Part shown: piece after piece, positions 35,276 through 42,053 of the stretch
How the letters are laid out: each line of letters begins with the position of its first letter
Numbering within the stretch: the stretch's first letter is position 1
DNA from: Frankiales bacterium
Lineage (GTDB): Bacteria > Actinomycetota > Actinomycetes > Mycobacteriales > SCTD01
Reading direction: 5' to 3'
Assembly (NCBI GenBank): GCA_025965475.1
Contig: JAOPWV010000080.1
Span: forward strand, 1-42,053
DNA: 42,053 nt
The notes under the pieces: generated by a model
The model's database searches: none
Seen by the model: only the letters and a program-made list of their open reading frames with translations
Told to the model about the DNA's origin: nothing
Made by a program: the position numbers and the translations under genes

Positions 35276-36553
35276 CTATGGCATGGCTGGCAGCGGCTTC
35301 GGCGCGGCGAAATAGGCACCCATGTCGGCCGGCTTGAAGAAGGACACATCCGGCGGGGCGGGGGCCTGCTCGGACGAGGACGCCGTCCAGTCGCTCGCGG
35401 CCCACTTCTGCAGGGCAGCTGATCCCGTGATCAGAGGAGCGCCGGCGACGACCGCGTCGAGCTTCGGCTGCTGCCCTTGCAGGGTCGCGATGGCGACGTA
35501 CAGGGCGGCGTCGATGCTCTCCACCGGGGGGATCGTCGACGCGACGTACTTGTCGGCCAGCTTGTCCCTCAGCGAGACGACCGAGCCCTTGTCGGGGTTG
35601 GCGTCACCGATCGGGAGAAGGCCGCGGCCGGTCTGCTCGAGGGCCTGGATGACGGCGTTCGTCATACCTCCGCTGTTGACGATGGCGTCGAGCTTCGTCG
35701 GGTGCGTTGCGAGGTACTGAAGGGTGACGGTCTTGGCTGTGGCCTCGCTCCACTGGCCCTCGACCGGACCGGCGACCTTGACCCCGGCACAGCCGGCGAA
35801 GCCTTCCACGTAGCCGTCGTGCAGGGCCGCGCTCGCGGGTGCCCCGTTGATGCCGTCCACGACGAGGACGTTGCCCTTGCCACCGAGCAGCTCACCGATG
35901 CCGTGCGCGACCTGCACCCCGGTGAGGTGGTAGTTGCCGTCGACGTTGATCGCGTACGGCGACGTCACGTGTGACGCGAGTGTGATGAACGGGATACCTG
36001 CGTCGTAGGCCTGCTTGATGACGCCGTTGAAGGCGGTGGGCGAGTTGGGAATGGCGATGATCGCACTGACGCCCTGGTTGATCATGCTGGTGATCTGCTG
36101 GATCTGCAGGTTGTTGTCGAGGTTGGAGTTGGTCGTCCGCACGTCGCTGATCAGCCCCGCGGTCTTGTAGGCGACCCCGACGTCCATGAGGCGCTTGAGG
36201 ACATCGCCACGCCAGGAGTTGGCGCTGAACGAGTCGCTGTACCCGATCTTGTACGGGCCGGGCTTGGCCTTGAATGTTGCGTACAGGGACGTGTTGACCG
36301 GTGCGAAGTAGCCGTTGTACCCGGCCTTGATCTGATCGGGGAGGCTGGACAGGTCGGCGTTACCACCCGGGCTCTTGAACGCTATGGGCTGACAGGTGGA
36401 CCCTGCGGGCGCGCCGGACTGGCCCGACGCAGCGGCGGCCGGCTTGGCCGCCTGGCCGCCCGCGGTGCTGCCACCGCAGGCCGCGAGGGCCAGGGTTGCC
36501 GTCACCGCCGCGATGCCTGCGACCAGCGGACGCCTGCTCGTTGTGCCGCTCAT
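35276..36553 (-). CDS. Lipoprotein substrate-binding protein of the ribose-type ABC importer
   Basis: 425 residues. The signal sequence ends in the lipobox LALAAC with the lipidated Cys26, followed by a disordered Gly/Ala/Ser stretch, so it is anchored outside the membrane. The two-lobed type I periplasmic-binding fold shows YKIGYSDSFSANSWRGDVLKRL, INQGVSAIIAIPNSPTAFNG, GKGNVLVVDGINGAPASA and LDAIVNSGGMTN. At 425 residues it is longer than RbsB (about 300), with an extra segment between the lipobox and the first lobe. ATG 36553 is preceded by AGGAGA; the frame is open to 36619 but the operator lies in that part. It is the first gene of the operon, directly behind the promoter. The ligand could be a sugar, polyol, nucleoside or N-heterocycle. 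Confidence 0.93.
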   Translation of the reverse strand: MSGTTSRRPLVAGIAAVTATLALAACGGSTAGGQAAKPAAAASGQSGAPAGSTCQPIAFKSPGGNADLSSLPDQIKAGYNGYFAPVNTSLYATFKAKPGPYKIGYSDSFSANSWRGDVLKRLMDVGVAYKTAGLISDVRTTNSNLDNNLQIQQITSMINQGVSAIIAIPNSPTAFNGVIKQAYDAGIPFITLASHVTSPYAINVDGNYHLTGVQVAHGIGELLGGKGNVLVVDGINGAPASAALHDGYVEGFAGCAGVKVAGPVEGQWSEATAKTVTLQYLATHPTKLDAIVNSGGMTNAVIQALEQTGRGLLPIGDANPDKGSVVSLRDKLADKYVASTIPPVESIDAALYVAIATLQGQQPKLDAVVAGAPLITGSAALQKWAASDWTASSSEQAPAPPDVSFFKPADMGAYFAAPKPLPAMP

Positions 36554-36567
36554 GTGAATCTCCTGGT

Positions 36568-36587
36568 CCGTGGGAACCTTTCCACGG
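36568..36587. promoter_or_regulatory. Palindromic operator candidate for the LacI-family regulator
   Basis: The 20 bases CCGTGGGAACCTTTCCACGG match their own reverse complement at 16 of 20 positions, with perfect 6-base ends. Size and symmetry fit LacI/GalR operators. It lies 15 bases upstream of the binding-protein ATG and downstream of the TTGACA box, a position suited to repression. The 12-mer AACSTTTCCACG (S = C or G) recurs at 36685-36696. Confidence 0.7.
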
Positions 36588-36613
36588 CGAGACTCGCGCC
36601 TGGTGAGCCCCGC

Positions 36614-36619
36614 TGTCAA
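36614..36619 (-). promoter_or_regulatory. Candidate -35 box (TTGACA) of the catabolic operon
   Basis: On the minus strand, bases 36619 to 36614 read TTGACA, a perfect sigma70-type -35. The -10 region expected about 17-19 bases on is weak (CGAGTC or GAGTCT). The operator palindrome follows directly. Confidence 0.4.
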
Positions 36620-36679
36620 GGGCTTCCCGAAACACGCTGGAAAACCTGCTGCTAGAAGGCGCGCAAGCGGGCACTACAT

Positions 36680-36699
36680 GGAGTAACGTTTCCACGTGG
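36680..36699. promoter_or_regulatory. Second operator-like site at the regulator gene start
   Basis: GGAGTAACGTTTCCAC (36680-36695) is an imperfect palindrome (10 of 16) centred on AACGTT. It shares AACSTTTCCACG with the first operator and ends at the GTG start of the regulator gene. This suggests autoregulation, or looping with the site about 110 bases away. Confidence 0.5.
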
Positions 36700-37865
36700 C
36701 CACCTTGAAGGACGTCGCCCAGGAGACGGGGCTTGGGCTGGGGACCGTGTCGCGAGCTCTCAGCGGGCACCCACGGGTACGTCCCGAAACCCGCCAGCAG
36801 GTCGAGTCAGCAGCTCGGAAGCTCGGCTACCAGTCGAACGGCCTCGCCCGGGCCCTCAGGCAGAGTCACAGCAACGCCGTGGGTCTCATCATCCCCGACC
36901 TCGAGAACGAGTTCTACACGACGGCCGCTTCTGTCGTGCAGAGTGCCTTGGCTGCCGAGGGATATCGCCTCGTCCTGTGCTGCAGCAACAACATCCCCGA
37001 GGTCGACGCCACGCTTCTCGGTTCCCTCGTCGAGAGCAGAGTCGACGGGATCATCCACGTGCCTTGCACAGCGGAAGGTTCCGTCAGGACCCGGGAACTC
37101 AACCCGGACCTGCCGGTGGTCGAGTACGCCCGGCAGTCGGGCGGCTACGCCGTCGACGCGGTCATCGGCGACGATGACCGCGGAAGCGCCGAGCTGGTCG
37201 ACCACCTGGTGGAGCTCGGGCACCGGCACATCGCCATGATCGCCGGCCCGGCTGACCTGAGCACCACGAAGGCCCGCGTCGCCGGCTTCCGCCAGGCGTG
37301 CCGCCGTCACAGGCTGCTCAACCGCGACTGCCCGGTCCTGTACGGCCCGGCGTACGACGTGGACTGGGGAGCGGCGGCCACGGAGGAGATCCTTCGGGGC
37401 CGGCCCGATGTCACCGCGATCTTCGCGTCGAGCTCGCGTAGCGCGCTCGGCTCACTCAAGGCGCTCAATGAGCGGGGGGTGCGCGTACCCGAGGACATGT
37501 CCGTCGTCGGGTTCCTCAACCCGATGTGGTTCGACGTCTCGGACCCGCCGCTGACGACCTACGAGCTTCCCTTGAGCGACATGGGGGCCATGGCGGCGAG
37601 AGTCCTCCTCGAGCGGATCCGAAGCCCCCGGGCCGCGGGCGACGCCAATGTCGTCCGCTTTCAGGGAAGGCTCGTCGTTCGGAGCTCCACCGCCCGTGCG
37701 CGCAGCCAGGGCACCTCTTCCGACCCGACCGGCCGCTCCCGCGCGCCAGCGGCGCGGGAACCAGTCCGCGACGCCGCGAGCCCGCCGGCCAAGGTGCGCC
37801 GGGCCGGCGCTACCTCGGCCCCAACGCGAAAGCCGGCCTCGGCTGCCCTGGCCCCGCACGAGTAG
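36696..37865 (+). CDS. LacI-family transcriptional regulator of the divergent operon
   Basis: 389 residues. The start is GTG 36696 (MATLKDVAQETGLGLGTVSR). The N-terminal LacI helix-turn-helix and hinge (TLKDVAQ.TGLGLGTVSRALSGHPRVRPET, then YQSNGLARALR) are complete. The effector-binding core resembles type I periplasmic binding proteins (NAVGLIIPDLENEFYTTAA to VRFQGRLVVRSS) and ends near residue 331. About 58 further residues are Ala/Arg/Pro/Ser-rich and look disordered; most LacI proteins stop at about 330-345. It is transcribed away from the 16-gene operon and shares its control region, so it is the obvious local repressor, probably released by the imported compound or a product. Confidence 0.93.
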   Translation: MATLKDVAQETGLGLGTVSRALSGHPRVRPETRQQVESAARKLGYQSNGLARALRQSHSNAVGLIIPDLENEFYTTAASVVQSALAAEGYRLVLCCSNNIPEVDATLLGSLVESRVDGIIHVPCTAEGSVRTRELNPDLPVVEYARQSGGYAVDAVIGDDDRGSAELVDHLVELGHRHIAMIAGPADLSTTKARVAGFRQACRRHRLLNRDCPVLYGPAYDVDWGAAATEEILRGRPDVTAIFASSSRSALGSLKALNERGVRVPEDMSVVGFLNPMWFDVSDPPLTTYELPLSDMGAMAARVLLERIRSPRAAGDANVVRFQGRLVVRSSTARARSQGTSSDPTGRSRAPAAREPVRDAASPPAKVRRAGATSAPTRKPASAALAPHE

Positions 37866-38023
37866 GCCAGCGAAGCGAGGCAAAGCTCAGATTCCAGCGC
37901 GACGTCAGCCATGGCCGGCGGCGCCCGTTCACAGGTCCTTGGCAGGTCGGCGTCAGAGGAACGGCAGCTGGGTCGACAAAGCTCATCTTTTGCGACCCGT
38001 CGGTCGACGATGAGAGCGAGCTC

Positions 38024-38770
38024 ATGACCATGAGGCACACCATGTATGGCTCCGTCAGCATTGCGTTCCAGCCCATCGTGTGTCTGGACACCGGCCGCGT
38101 CGCCGGTGCCGAGGGGCTGTGCCGCTTCCCGGAGGACACCCGGTGGACGCCGGAGCGATGTTTCATAAACGCAAGCCAGATCGGCCGCGGCGTGGAGCTG
38201 GAGCTGCTCGTCGTCCACGCCGCTCTGCAGGCTGCACGCGCACTGCCGGCCGGGCTCTTCGTATCGGTGAACGTGTCATCTGACGCGCTCGCGGCACGTG
38301 AACTCCTGCACCTTCTGGACACCGCGCCCATCAGGACCGACCGGCTGATCCTCGAGCTCACCGAGCATGAGCCCGTGAAGGACTACGCGGCGACCATCAG
38401 CCTGCGAACCGACCTGCGGGACCGGGGCATCCGGCTCGCCGTGGACGATGCGGGTGCCGGTTTCGCTTCCTTCCGCCACATCGTCCGGCTGGAGCCGGAC
38501 CTGATCAAGCTGGACCGTGAACTCGTCCGTGGCATCGATCAGGACCACACGCAGCGTGCCCTGACGAAGGCCGTGTTGGGGTTCACGCGCGACGTCGGGT
38601 CCTCGGTCGTAGCCGAGGGCATCGAGACGGCCGGCGAGCTGCGCACCATCACGGAGCTCGGGGTCCCTGCCGGCCAGGGCTACCTGCTCGGACGGCCCAG
38701 CAACCAGCCGCGAACGTGGCAGTCCTGGGGCACCCCGCGAGGGCTGGGGGCGCTGGCCGAGACGGCCTGA
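38024..38770 (+). CDS. Stand-alone EAL-domain protein (c-di-GMP phosphodiesterase family)
   Basis: 248 residues from ATG 38024. A single EAL domain fills the protein, with no GGDEF, PAS or membrane part. The signature reads EGLCRF (Glu30) in place of EALxR. The other active-site residues are present: Asn83 in SVNVSS, Glu111/Glu114 in ILELTEHE, Asp141-Asp142 in VDDAGAGFASF, Lys162 in LIKLDREL and Glu198 in VVAEGIET. Most metal-binding and catalytic residues are kept, so activity is possible, but the Ala-to-Gly and DDFG-to-DDAG changes could make it a c-di-GMP sensor or a weak enzyme. The frame is open upstream to 37526, but that part overlaps the regulator gene out of frame and does not look coding. 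Confidence 0.88.
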   Translation: MTMRHTMYGSVSIAFQPIVCLDTGRVAGAEGLCRFPEDTRWTPERCFINASQIGRGVELELLVVHAALQAARALPAGLFVSVNVSSDALAARELLHLLDTAPIRTDRLILELTEHEPVKDYAATISLRTDLRDRGIRLAVDDAGAGFASFRHIVRLEPDLIKLDRELVRGIDQDHTQRALTKAVLGFTRDVGSSVVAEGIETAGELRTITELGVPAGQGYLLGRPSNQPRTWQSWGTPRGLGALAETA

Positions 38771-38849
38771 CAGACCCGCGGTGTCCGGCCGGTCCGCCGG
38801 CGCGTGAGATGCGCGAGCGCGGAAGGCGCATCCCGGCCCGCTGGGTCTG
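38771..38849. terminator. Possible long-range hairpin after the EAL gene
   Basis: CAGACCCGCGG (38771-38781), starting directly after the stop codon, pairs with CCGC-T-GGGTCTG (38838-38849) with one bulged base. The interior of about 56 bases has further GC-rich pairing potential. The loop is long, so this is a weak terminator candidate. Confidence 0.3.
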
Positions 38850-38969
38850 CTGACGGCACTTCCTTGTCCTGCGGAGGTAACCGCTCCTAACGTGAAGGAC
38901 CAGGAGAGCTCCTCATCGGTCACCCGGCGAGGCACGCCTCAACGTCCCCCTCACTCCCCAAGGCAGACC

Positions 38970-39794
38970 ATGAAGACCTGGTTCATCACCGGCACGTCGC
39001 GCGGCTTCGGCCGCGAGTGGGCGATCGGCGCCCTCGAGCGCGGGGACCGGGTCGCCGCGACGGCCCGGGACCCACGGAGCCTCGACGACCTCGTCGAGAC
39101 GTACGGCGACGCCGTACTCCCGCTCGCGTTGGACGTCACCGATCGACCGGCCGTTTTCGCAGCGGTCACGGCGGCTCATGACGCTTTTGGCCGGCTTGAC
39201 GTCGTCGTCAACAACGCCGGCTACGGCCAGTTCGGCATGATCGAGGAGCTCAGCGAGACCGAGGCCCGCGCGCAGATCGAGACCAACCTTTTCGGCGCGA
39301 TGTGGGTCACGCAGGCGGCACTCCCCCACCTGCGCGAGCAGGGCAGCGGCCACATCGTGCAGGTGTCCTCGATCGGCGGCATCTCGGCCTTCCCGAACAT
39401 CGGCATGTATCACGCGTCCAAGTGGGCCCTGGAGGGCTTCAGCCAGTCGCTGGCCGCGGAGGTCGAGGACTTCGGCATCTCCGTGACCCTCGTCGAGCCG
39501 GGCGGCTTCGCCACCGACTGGGGCGGCCCGTCCGCTCAGCACGCCACGCCACTACCGGCGTACGACGGGGTGCGCGAGAAGTCGGCCGGACTCCGCGCGG
39601 CGCGCATGAGCAGTCCAGGCGACCCGGTTGCCACCCGGGCTGCGATCCTGGAGCTGGTGGACGCAGACAATCCGCCACTGCGGGTCTTCTTCGGGGACGG
39701 GCCACTGTCCATCGCCACCGCGGACTACGAGCAGCGTCTCAAGACCTGGCGCGAATGGGAGCCGCTGTCCGTCGCGGCCCACGGGAGCCGGTAG
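38970..39794 (+). CDS. Classical short-chain dehydrogenase/reductase
   Basis: 274 residues from ATG 38970 (MKTWFITGTSRGFGREWA). The nucleotide motif is GTSRGFG (8-14), with NNAGYGQFG at 81-89. The catalytic Ser lies in QVSSIGG (133/134), and Tyr147 and Lys151 in MYHASKWALEGF. All essential residues are present, unlike the SDR in the large operon. The layout fits the group often labelled oxidoreductase/SDR of 3-oxoacyl or retinol type, with no specific substrate. It is monocistronic by spacing. An upstream ATG at 38892 would add residues without SDR character. Confidence 0.92.
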   Translation: MKTWFITGTSRGFGREWAIGALERGDRVAATARDPRSLDDLVETYGDAVLPLALDVTDRPAVFAAVTAAHDAFGRLDVVVNNAGYGQFGMIEELSETEARAQIETNLFGAMWVTQAALPHLREQGSGHIVQVSSIGGISAFPNIGMYHASKWALEGFSQSLAAEVEDFGISVTLVEPGGFATDWGGPSAQHATPLPAYDGVREKSAGLRAARMSSPGDPVATRAAILELVDADNPPLRVFFGDGPLSIATADYEQRLKTWREWEPLSVAAHGSR

Positions 39795-39884
39795 GCGCCG
39801 CGACTGCCCGGGGCCGCCGATGGAACGGTCCGACTGCCGTGACCATCGCCCACGTCTGCCGGCCGCGACCGTAGGCTCGTGGCA

Positions 39885-41534
39885 ATGCCCCAGCCCGGCC
39901 GTGCCCGCCCGGCCCTCCGGCCCCGGTGGGTCCGCGAGGTGGTGTCGATGCGTCCCGTGGAGTCGGTGCTGCCCGCGGCGGCGAGCGCTGCCGCTGCCAC
40001 CGGCCTGCCGGTGCTCCTGCTGGTTCTGACCGGGCATCACGACCTGGCGACGTACGCCGCGTTCGGCACGTTCACCGCCATGTACGGCCGGCACCTGCCC
40101 TACCGGCGGCGCGGCGGCGCCCTCGCACTCGTCGGCGCAGGCTTCGTGGCCTGCGTGGTCCTCGGCAGCCTGGCGGCCTTGTGGCTGTCCGGCTGGGCCT
40201 GGGTGCTGGCGGTCGCCGTCGTGGCTGCGGTCGCGAAGGTGGCCTGCGACGCCGCGGGCATCGGGCCGCCGGGCGCGTGGATGTTCGTGTTCGCCTTCGC
40301 CACGCCCAGCCTGGTGCCCACCCGGCCCGCGGACGTCGCCGTACGCGCAGGCCTGGTCGTTGCCGGCACCGTCGTCGGCTGGCTGGTCGCCATGCTGGGC
40401 ACCTGGCGCGACCCGAGCGGGCCCGAGCGGCACGCCACGGCGCGTGCCCTCGACGCGGTCGCCGACGTCGTCACGGCCGGCCCGGCTGCGAGCACGGCCG
40501 ACTGGCACCGCGCCCACCTCGCCATACGCCACGCCCGGTTGGACGCGAACGGCTGCCGCGCGGGCGTGCAGCCGGCGCTGCAGAGCCTGTTGGTCCTGGC
40601 CGACGAGCGGTTGGCGGGCTCCGTGCTCGAGCCGACCCTGCCGGACGGCGTTGCCGCGCGCGACGGGGAGACGCTGCGGGCGTCGGCGCGCCGGCTGAGA
40701 CGCGGGGCATGCCGGTCGGCACCTCCTGCGGCAAGGGCCCTGCCGCCCGTTCCGCCTGCCCGGCTACCGGGGGCCGACGCGCATCGGTCGGACGCCCGGG
40801 TGCTGCTGATGTTGAACGGGCTTCGGGTTCTCGTGGGCGCCGCGGCGGCGGGGGCCCTTGCCCTGCGCCTCGGGCTGGGGCATGCCGCGTGGGCGCCGAT
40901 CTCGGCGACGGCGGTCCTGCAGTCCACGCACACCCGGATGACCCTGCACCGCAGCATCCAGCGCGCCCTGGGCACCGTCGGAGGCGTGCTGATCGCGGCC
41001 GCGCTGTTCGCCAGCCATCCGGGAGCCGTCGTCGTTGCCTGCCTGGTCGTCCTGATGGTGTTTGCCGTCGAGAGTCTGATCGGCCGCAACTACGCGCTCG
41101 GGGTCCTGTTCATCACCCCGCTGGCCCTGCTGCTCAGCGACCTGTCGGAGGCCGCGGACGCGCACGTCCTCATCATCGATCGGCTCCGGGACGCGGGCCT
41201 GGGCGTCACTGTCGGTCTGGCGGCCGGGCTCCTGCTCTCGCATCCGCAGGCCGCCCGCTCGCTCCGGGAAGGGGTCCGGCGATGCCGCGAGGCGACCGCC
41301 TGGGCCGAGTCACTGCCCCCACAGCAGCGGGGACCGGTCGCGGGCGACCAGCTCCTACAGACCTTGCTCGACCTGCGTGAGGCGGAGGACACGGCGCGCG
41401 GCGAGCCATGGCCGGCCGGAGTTCCCGCCGTAGCTGTAGCCAGGGTCGAGCAGCGTGGCTACCGCGCCCTCGCGCTGGTCAGTGGCACGGGCGGTCCGTC
41501 GAATCCGGCTGCGCGCCCGGACCTGCTCGGCTAA
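39885..41534 (+). CDS. FUSC-family inner-membrane protein
   Basis: 549 residues from ATG 39885 (GTG 39879 is possible). Two hydrophobic blocks, about 25-170 and 310-450, each with several helices, flank a hydrophilic Arg/Ala-rich middle. The second block has APISATAVLQSTHTRMTLHR and RALGTVGGVLIAAALF, typical of the fusaric-acid-resistance / aromatic-acid exporter (FUSC, YccS-like) fold. Members are thought to export aromatic acids or act with partner membrane-fusion proteins; none is encoded here. The C-terminal tail has a short cytoplasmic helix region. Transport role and substrate are unknown. Confidence 0.85.
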   Translation: MPQPGRARPALRPRWVREVVSMRPVESVLPAAASAAAATGLPVLLLVLTGHHDLATYAAFGTFTAMYGRHLPYRRRGGALALVGAGFVACVVLGSLAALWLSGWAWVLAVAVVAAVAKVACDAAGIGPPGAWMFVFAFATPSLVPTRPADVAVRAGLVVAGTVVGWLVAMLGTWRDPSGPERHATARALDAVADVVTAGPAASTADWHRAHLAIRHARLDANGCRAGVQPALQSLLVLADERLAGSVLEPTLPDGVAARDGETLRASARRLRRGACRSAPPAARALPPVPPARLPGADAHRSDARVLLMLNGLRVLVGAAAAGALALRLGLGHAAWAPISATAVLQSTHTRMTLHRSIQRALGTVGGVLIAAALFASHPGAVVVACLVVLMVFAVESLIGRNYALGVLFITPLALLLSDLSEAADAHVLIIDRLRDAGLGVTVGLAAGLLLSHPQAARSLREGVRRCREATAWAESLPPQQRGPVAGDQLLQTLLDLREAEDTARGEPWPAGVPAVAVARVEQRGYRALALVSGTGGPSNPAARPDLLG

Positions 41535-41535
41535 C

Positions 41536-41850
41536 GTGCGGCCAGCAGCAGCAGTGCACGTGCCCGCCGGCTGTGTCTTCGCCGAGGACGAGGCGCATGT
41601 GCTCATCTCCGGAGCACGGTCGCCGGCCGACCTCGCCACCCTGGTCGCCCGACGAGCAGCCGGTCTCCCCCTCGAACACGTCCTCGGCTGGGCGGAGTTC
41701 TACGGCCGGCCAGGAGCTGTCGCCGTCGACCTGTTCTGCGGATCGGGAGCGGTCGGCGCCGCGCTGGTCGCGGCCCGGGCCGTAGCGCGTTGTCCGCCGC
41801 CGACATCGCCCGGGCCACGGTGCGCTGCGCCACCGTCGTCATCGGAAGCT
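41536..41850 (+). pseudogene. Decayed PrmC-like protein glutamine methyltransferase
   Basis: From about 41540 the frame reads GCVFAEDEAHVLISGARSPA, then ARRAAGLPLEHVLGWAEFYG, which matches the helical N-terminal domain of PrmC/HemK-type N5-glutamine methyltransferases. It jumps directly to VAVDLFCGSGAVGAAL, the SAM-binding motif I. The normal 40 or so residues between (FVPRP.T motif) are missing. Soon after motif I the frame shifts; LSAADIARATVRCA continues in another frame. The catalytic NPPY motif and everything beyond are absent. Internal deletion plus frameshift make it non-functional. Confidence 0.7.
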
Positions 41851-41927
41851 GGCCCTCCCGGCGTGGCAACGCTCCGGGACCGGCAGTCCCGCCTACGCTC
41901 CGGTGGTGACTGCTGAATGAGCGCGCA

Positions 41928-42053
41928 ATGAGCAAGGTGGACGACCTCCGGGCGATGCGCGAGGCGCGCTACGAGAGGTCCCGCGCCGGCGCGGCGCCGG
42001 TCAAGCCCACGTCATCAGGGCCGTCCGAACCGGCCACGCCGGTCCGCAAGGCT
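41928..42053 (+). CDS. N-terminus of a small conserved actinobacterial protein (runs off the end)
   Basis: ATG 41928 opens a frame of 42 codons to the window edge: MSKVDDLRAMREARYERSRA, then an Ala/Pro/Ser-rich stretch ending VRKA. The charged helical start followed by a Pro/Ala linker has the look of a real gene start, and GC bias at third positions is strong. I cannot name it; the domain that would identify it lies beyond the window. Confidence 0.6.
   Translation, partial: MSKVDDLRAMREARYERSRAGAAPVKPTSSGPSEPATPVRKA

Noticed and set aside
17799-37865. Secondary-metabolite biosynthetic cluster or mobile island
   Set aside because: No PKS, NRPS, terpene or RiPP core enzymes, integrase, transposase, tRNA or attachment repeats; the enzyme set is catabolic.

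Overview
The window is a very GC-rich stretch with strong G/C preference at third codon positions. It carries gene families typical of Actinomycetota: a GAF/HisKA_3 kinase with a DUF4118 membrane part, NarL-type regulators, a small CxxC zinc protein of the DUF7455 kind, and hairpin terminators without a T-tract. I read it as chromosome of a high-GC actinomycete, possibly near Pseudonocardiales or Frankiales; that rank is a weak inference.

Left part (1-17.7 kb): a housekeeping and stress region with much decay. It holds the end of an unknown gene, repeats resembling an IS21-family terminus, a frameshifted TM0106-type nuclease-helicase, an HD hydrolase, a triple-GAF histidine kinase followed by a solitary hemA, an aquaporin with an atypical second NPA motif, two response regulators, and remnants of a histidine kinase and an MFS exporter that abut at a deletion scar. 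Next come a small conserved protein with a catalase, a decayed TDT-family transporter, a zinc-ribbon protein and a divergent aldehyde dehydrogenase.

Centre (17.8-37.9 kb): the notable object is a run of 16 minus-strand genes, most overlapping or nearly so. A LacI-family regulator is transcribed divergently from its head, with palindromic operator candidates in the shared intergenic region. From the promoter the order is: lipoprotein binding protein, COG0402 amidohydrolase, SDR, cupin, ABC ATPase, two permeases (ribose-type CUT2 importer), fumarase/ASL-superfamily lyase, 3-hydroxyisobutyrate-dehydrogenase-like enzyme, zinc alcohol dehydrogenase, a second COG0402 amidohydrolase, E2 acyltransferase, M24 (creatinase/DddP-like) protein, E1-alpha, E1-beta, aldehyde dehydrogenase. 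This looks like one inducible catabolic regulon: import, hydrolysis of C-N bonds on a ring or amide, beta-elimination, oxidation to a 2-oxoacid, then oxidative decarboxylation to an acyl-CoA. No E3 (dihydrolipoamide dehydrogenase) is present, so a housekeeping copy would be needed. I cannot match the gene set to a pathway I know; the substrate is unknown.

Right part (38-42 kb): an EAL-domain protein, a classical SDR, a FUSC-family membrane protein, a decayed PrmC-like methyltransferase and the start of a conserved small protein running off the end. No tRNA, rRNA, CRISPR array, intact transposase, phage or conjugation gene was seen.
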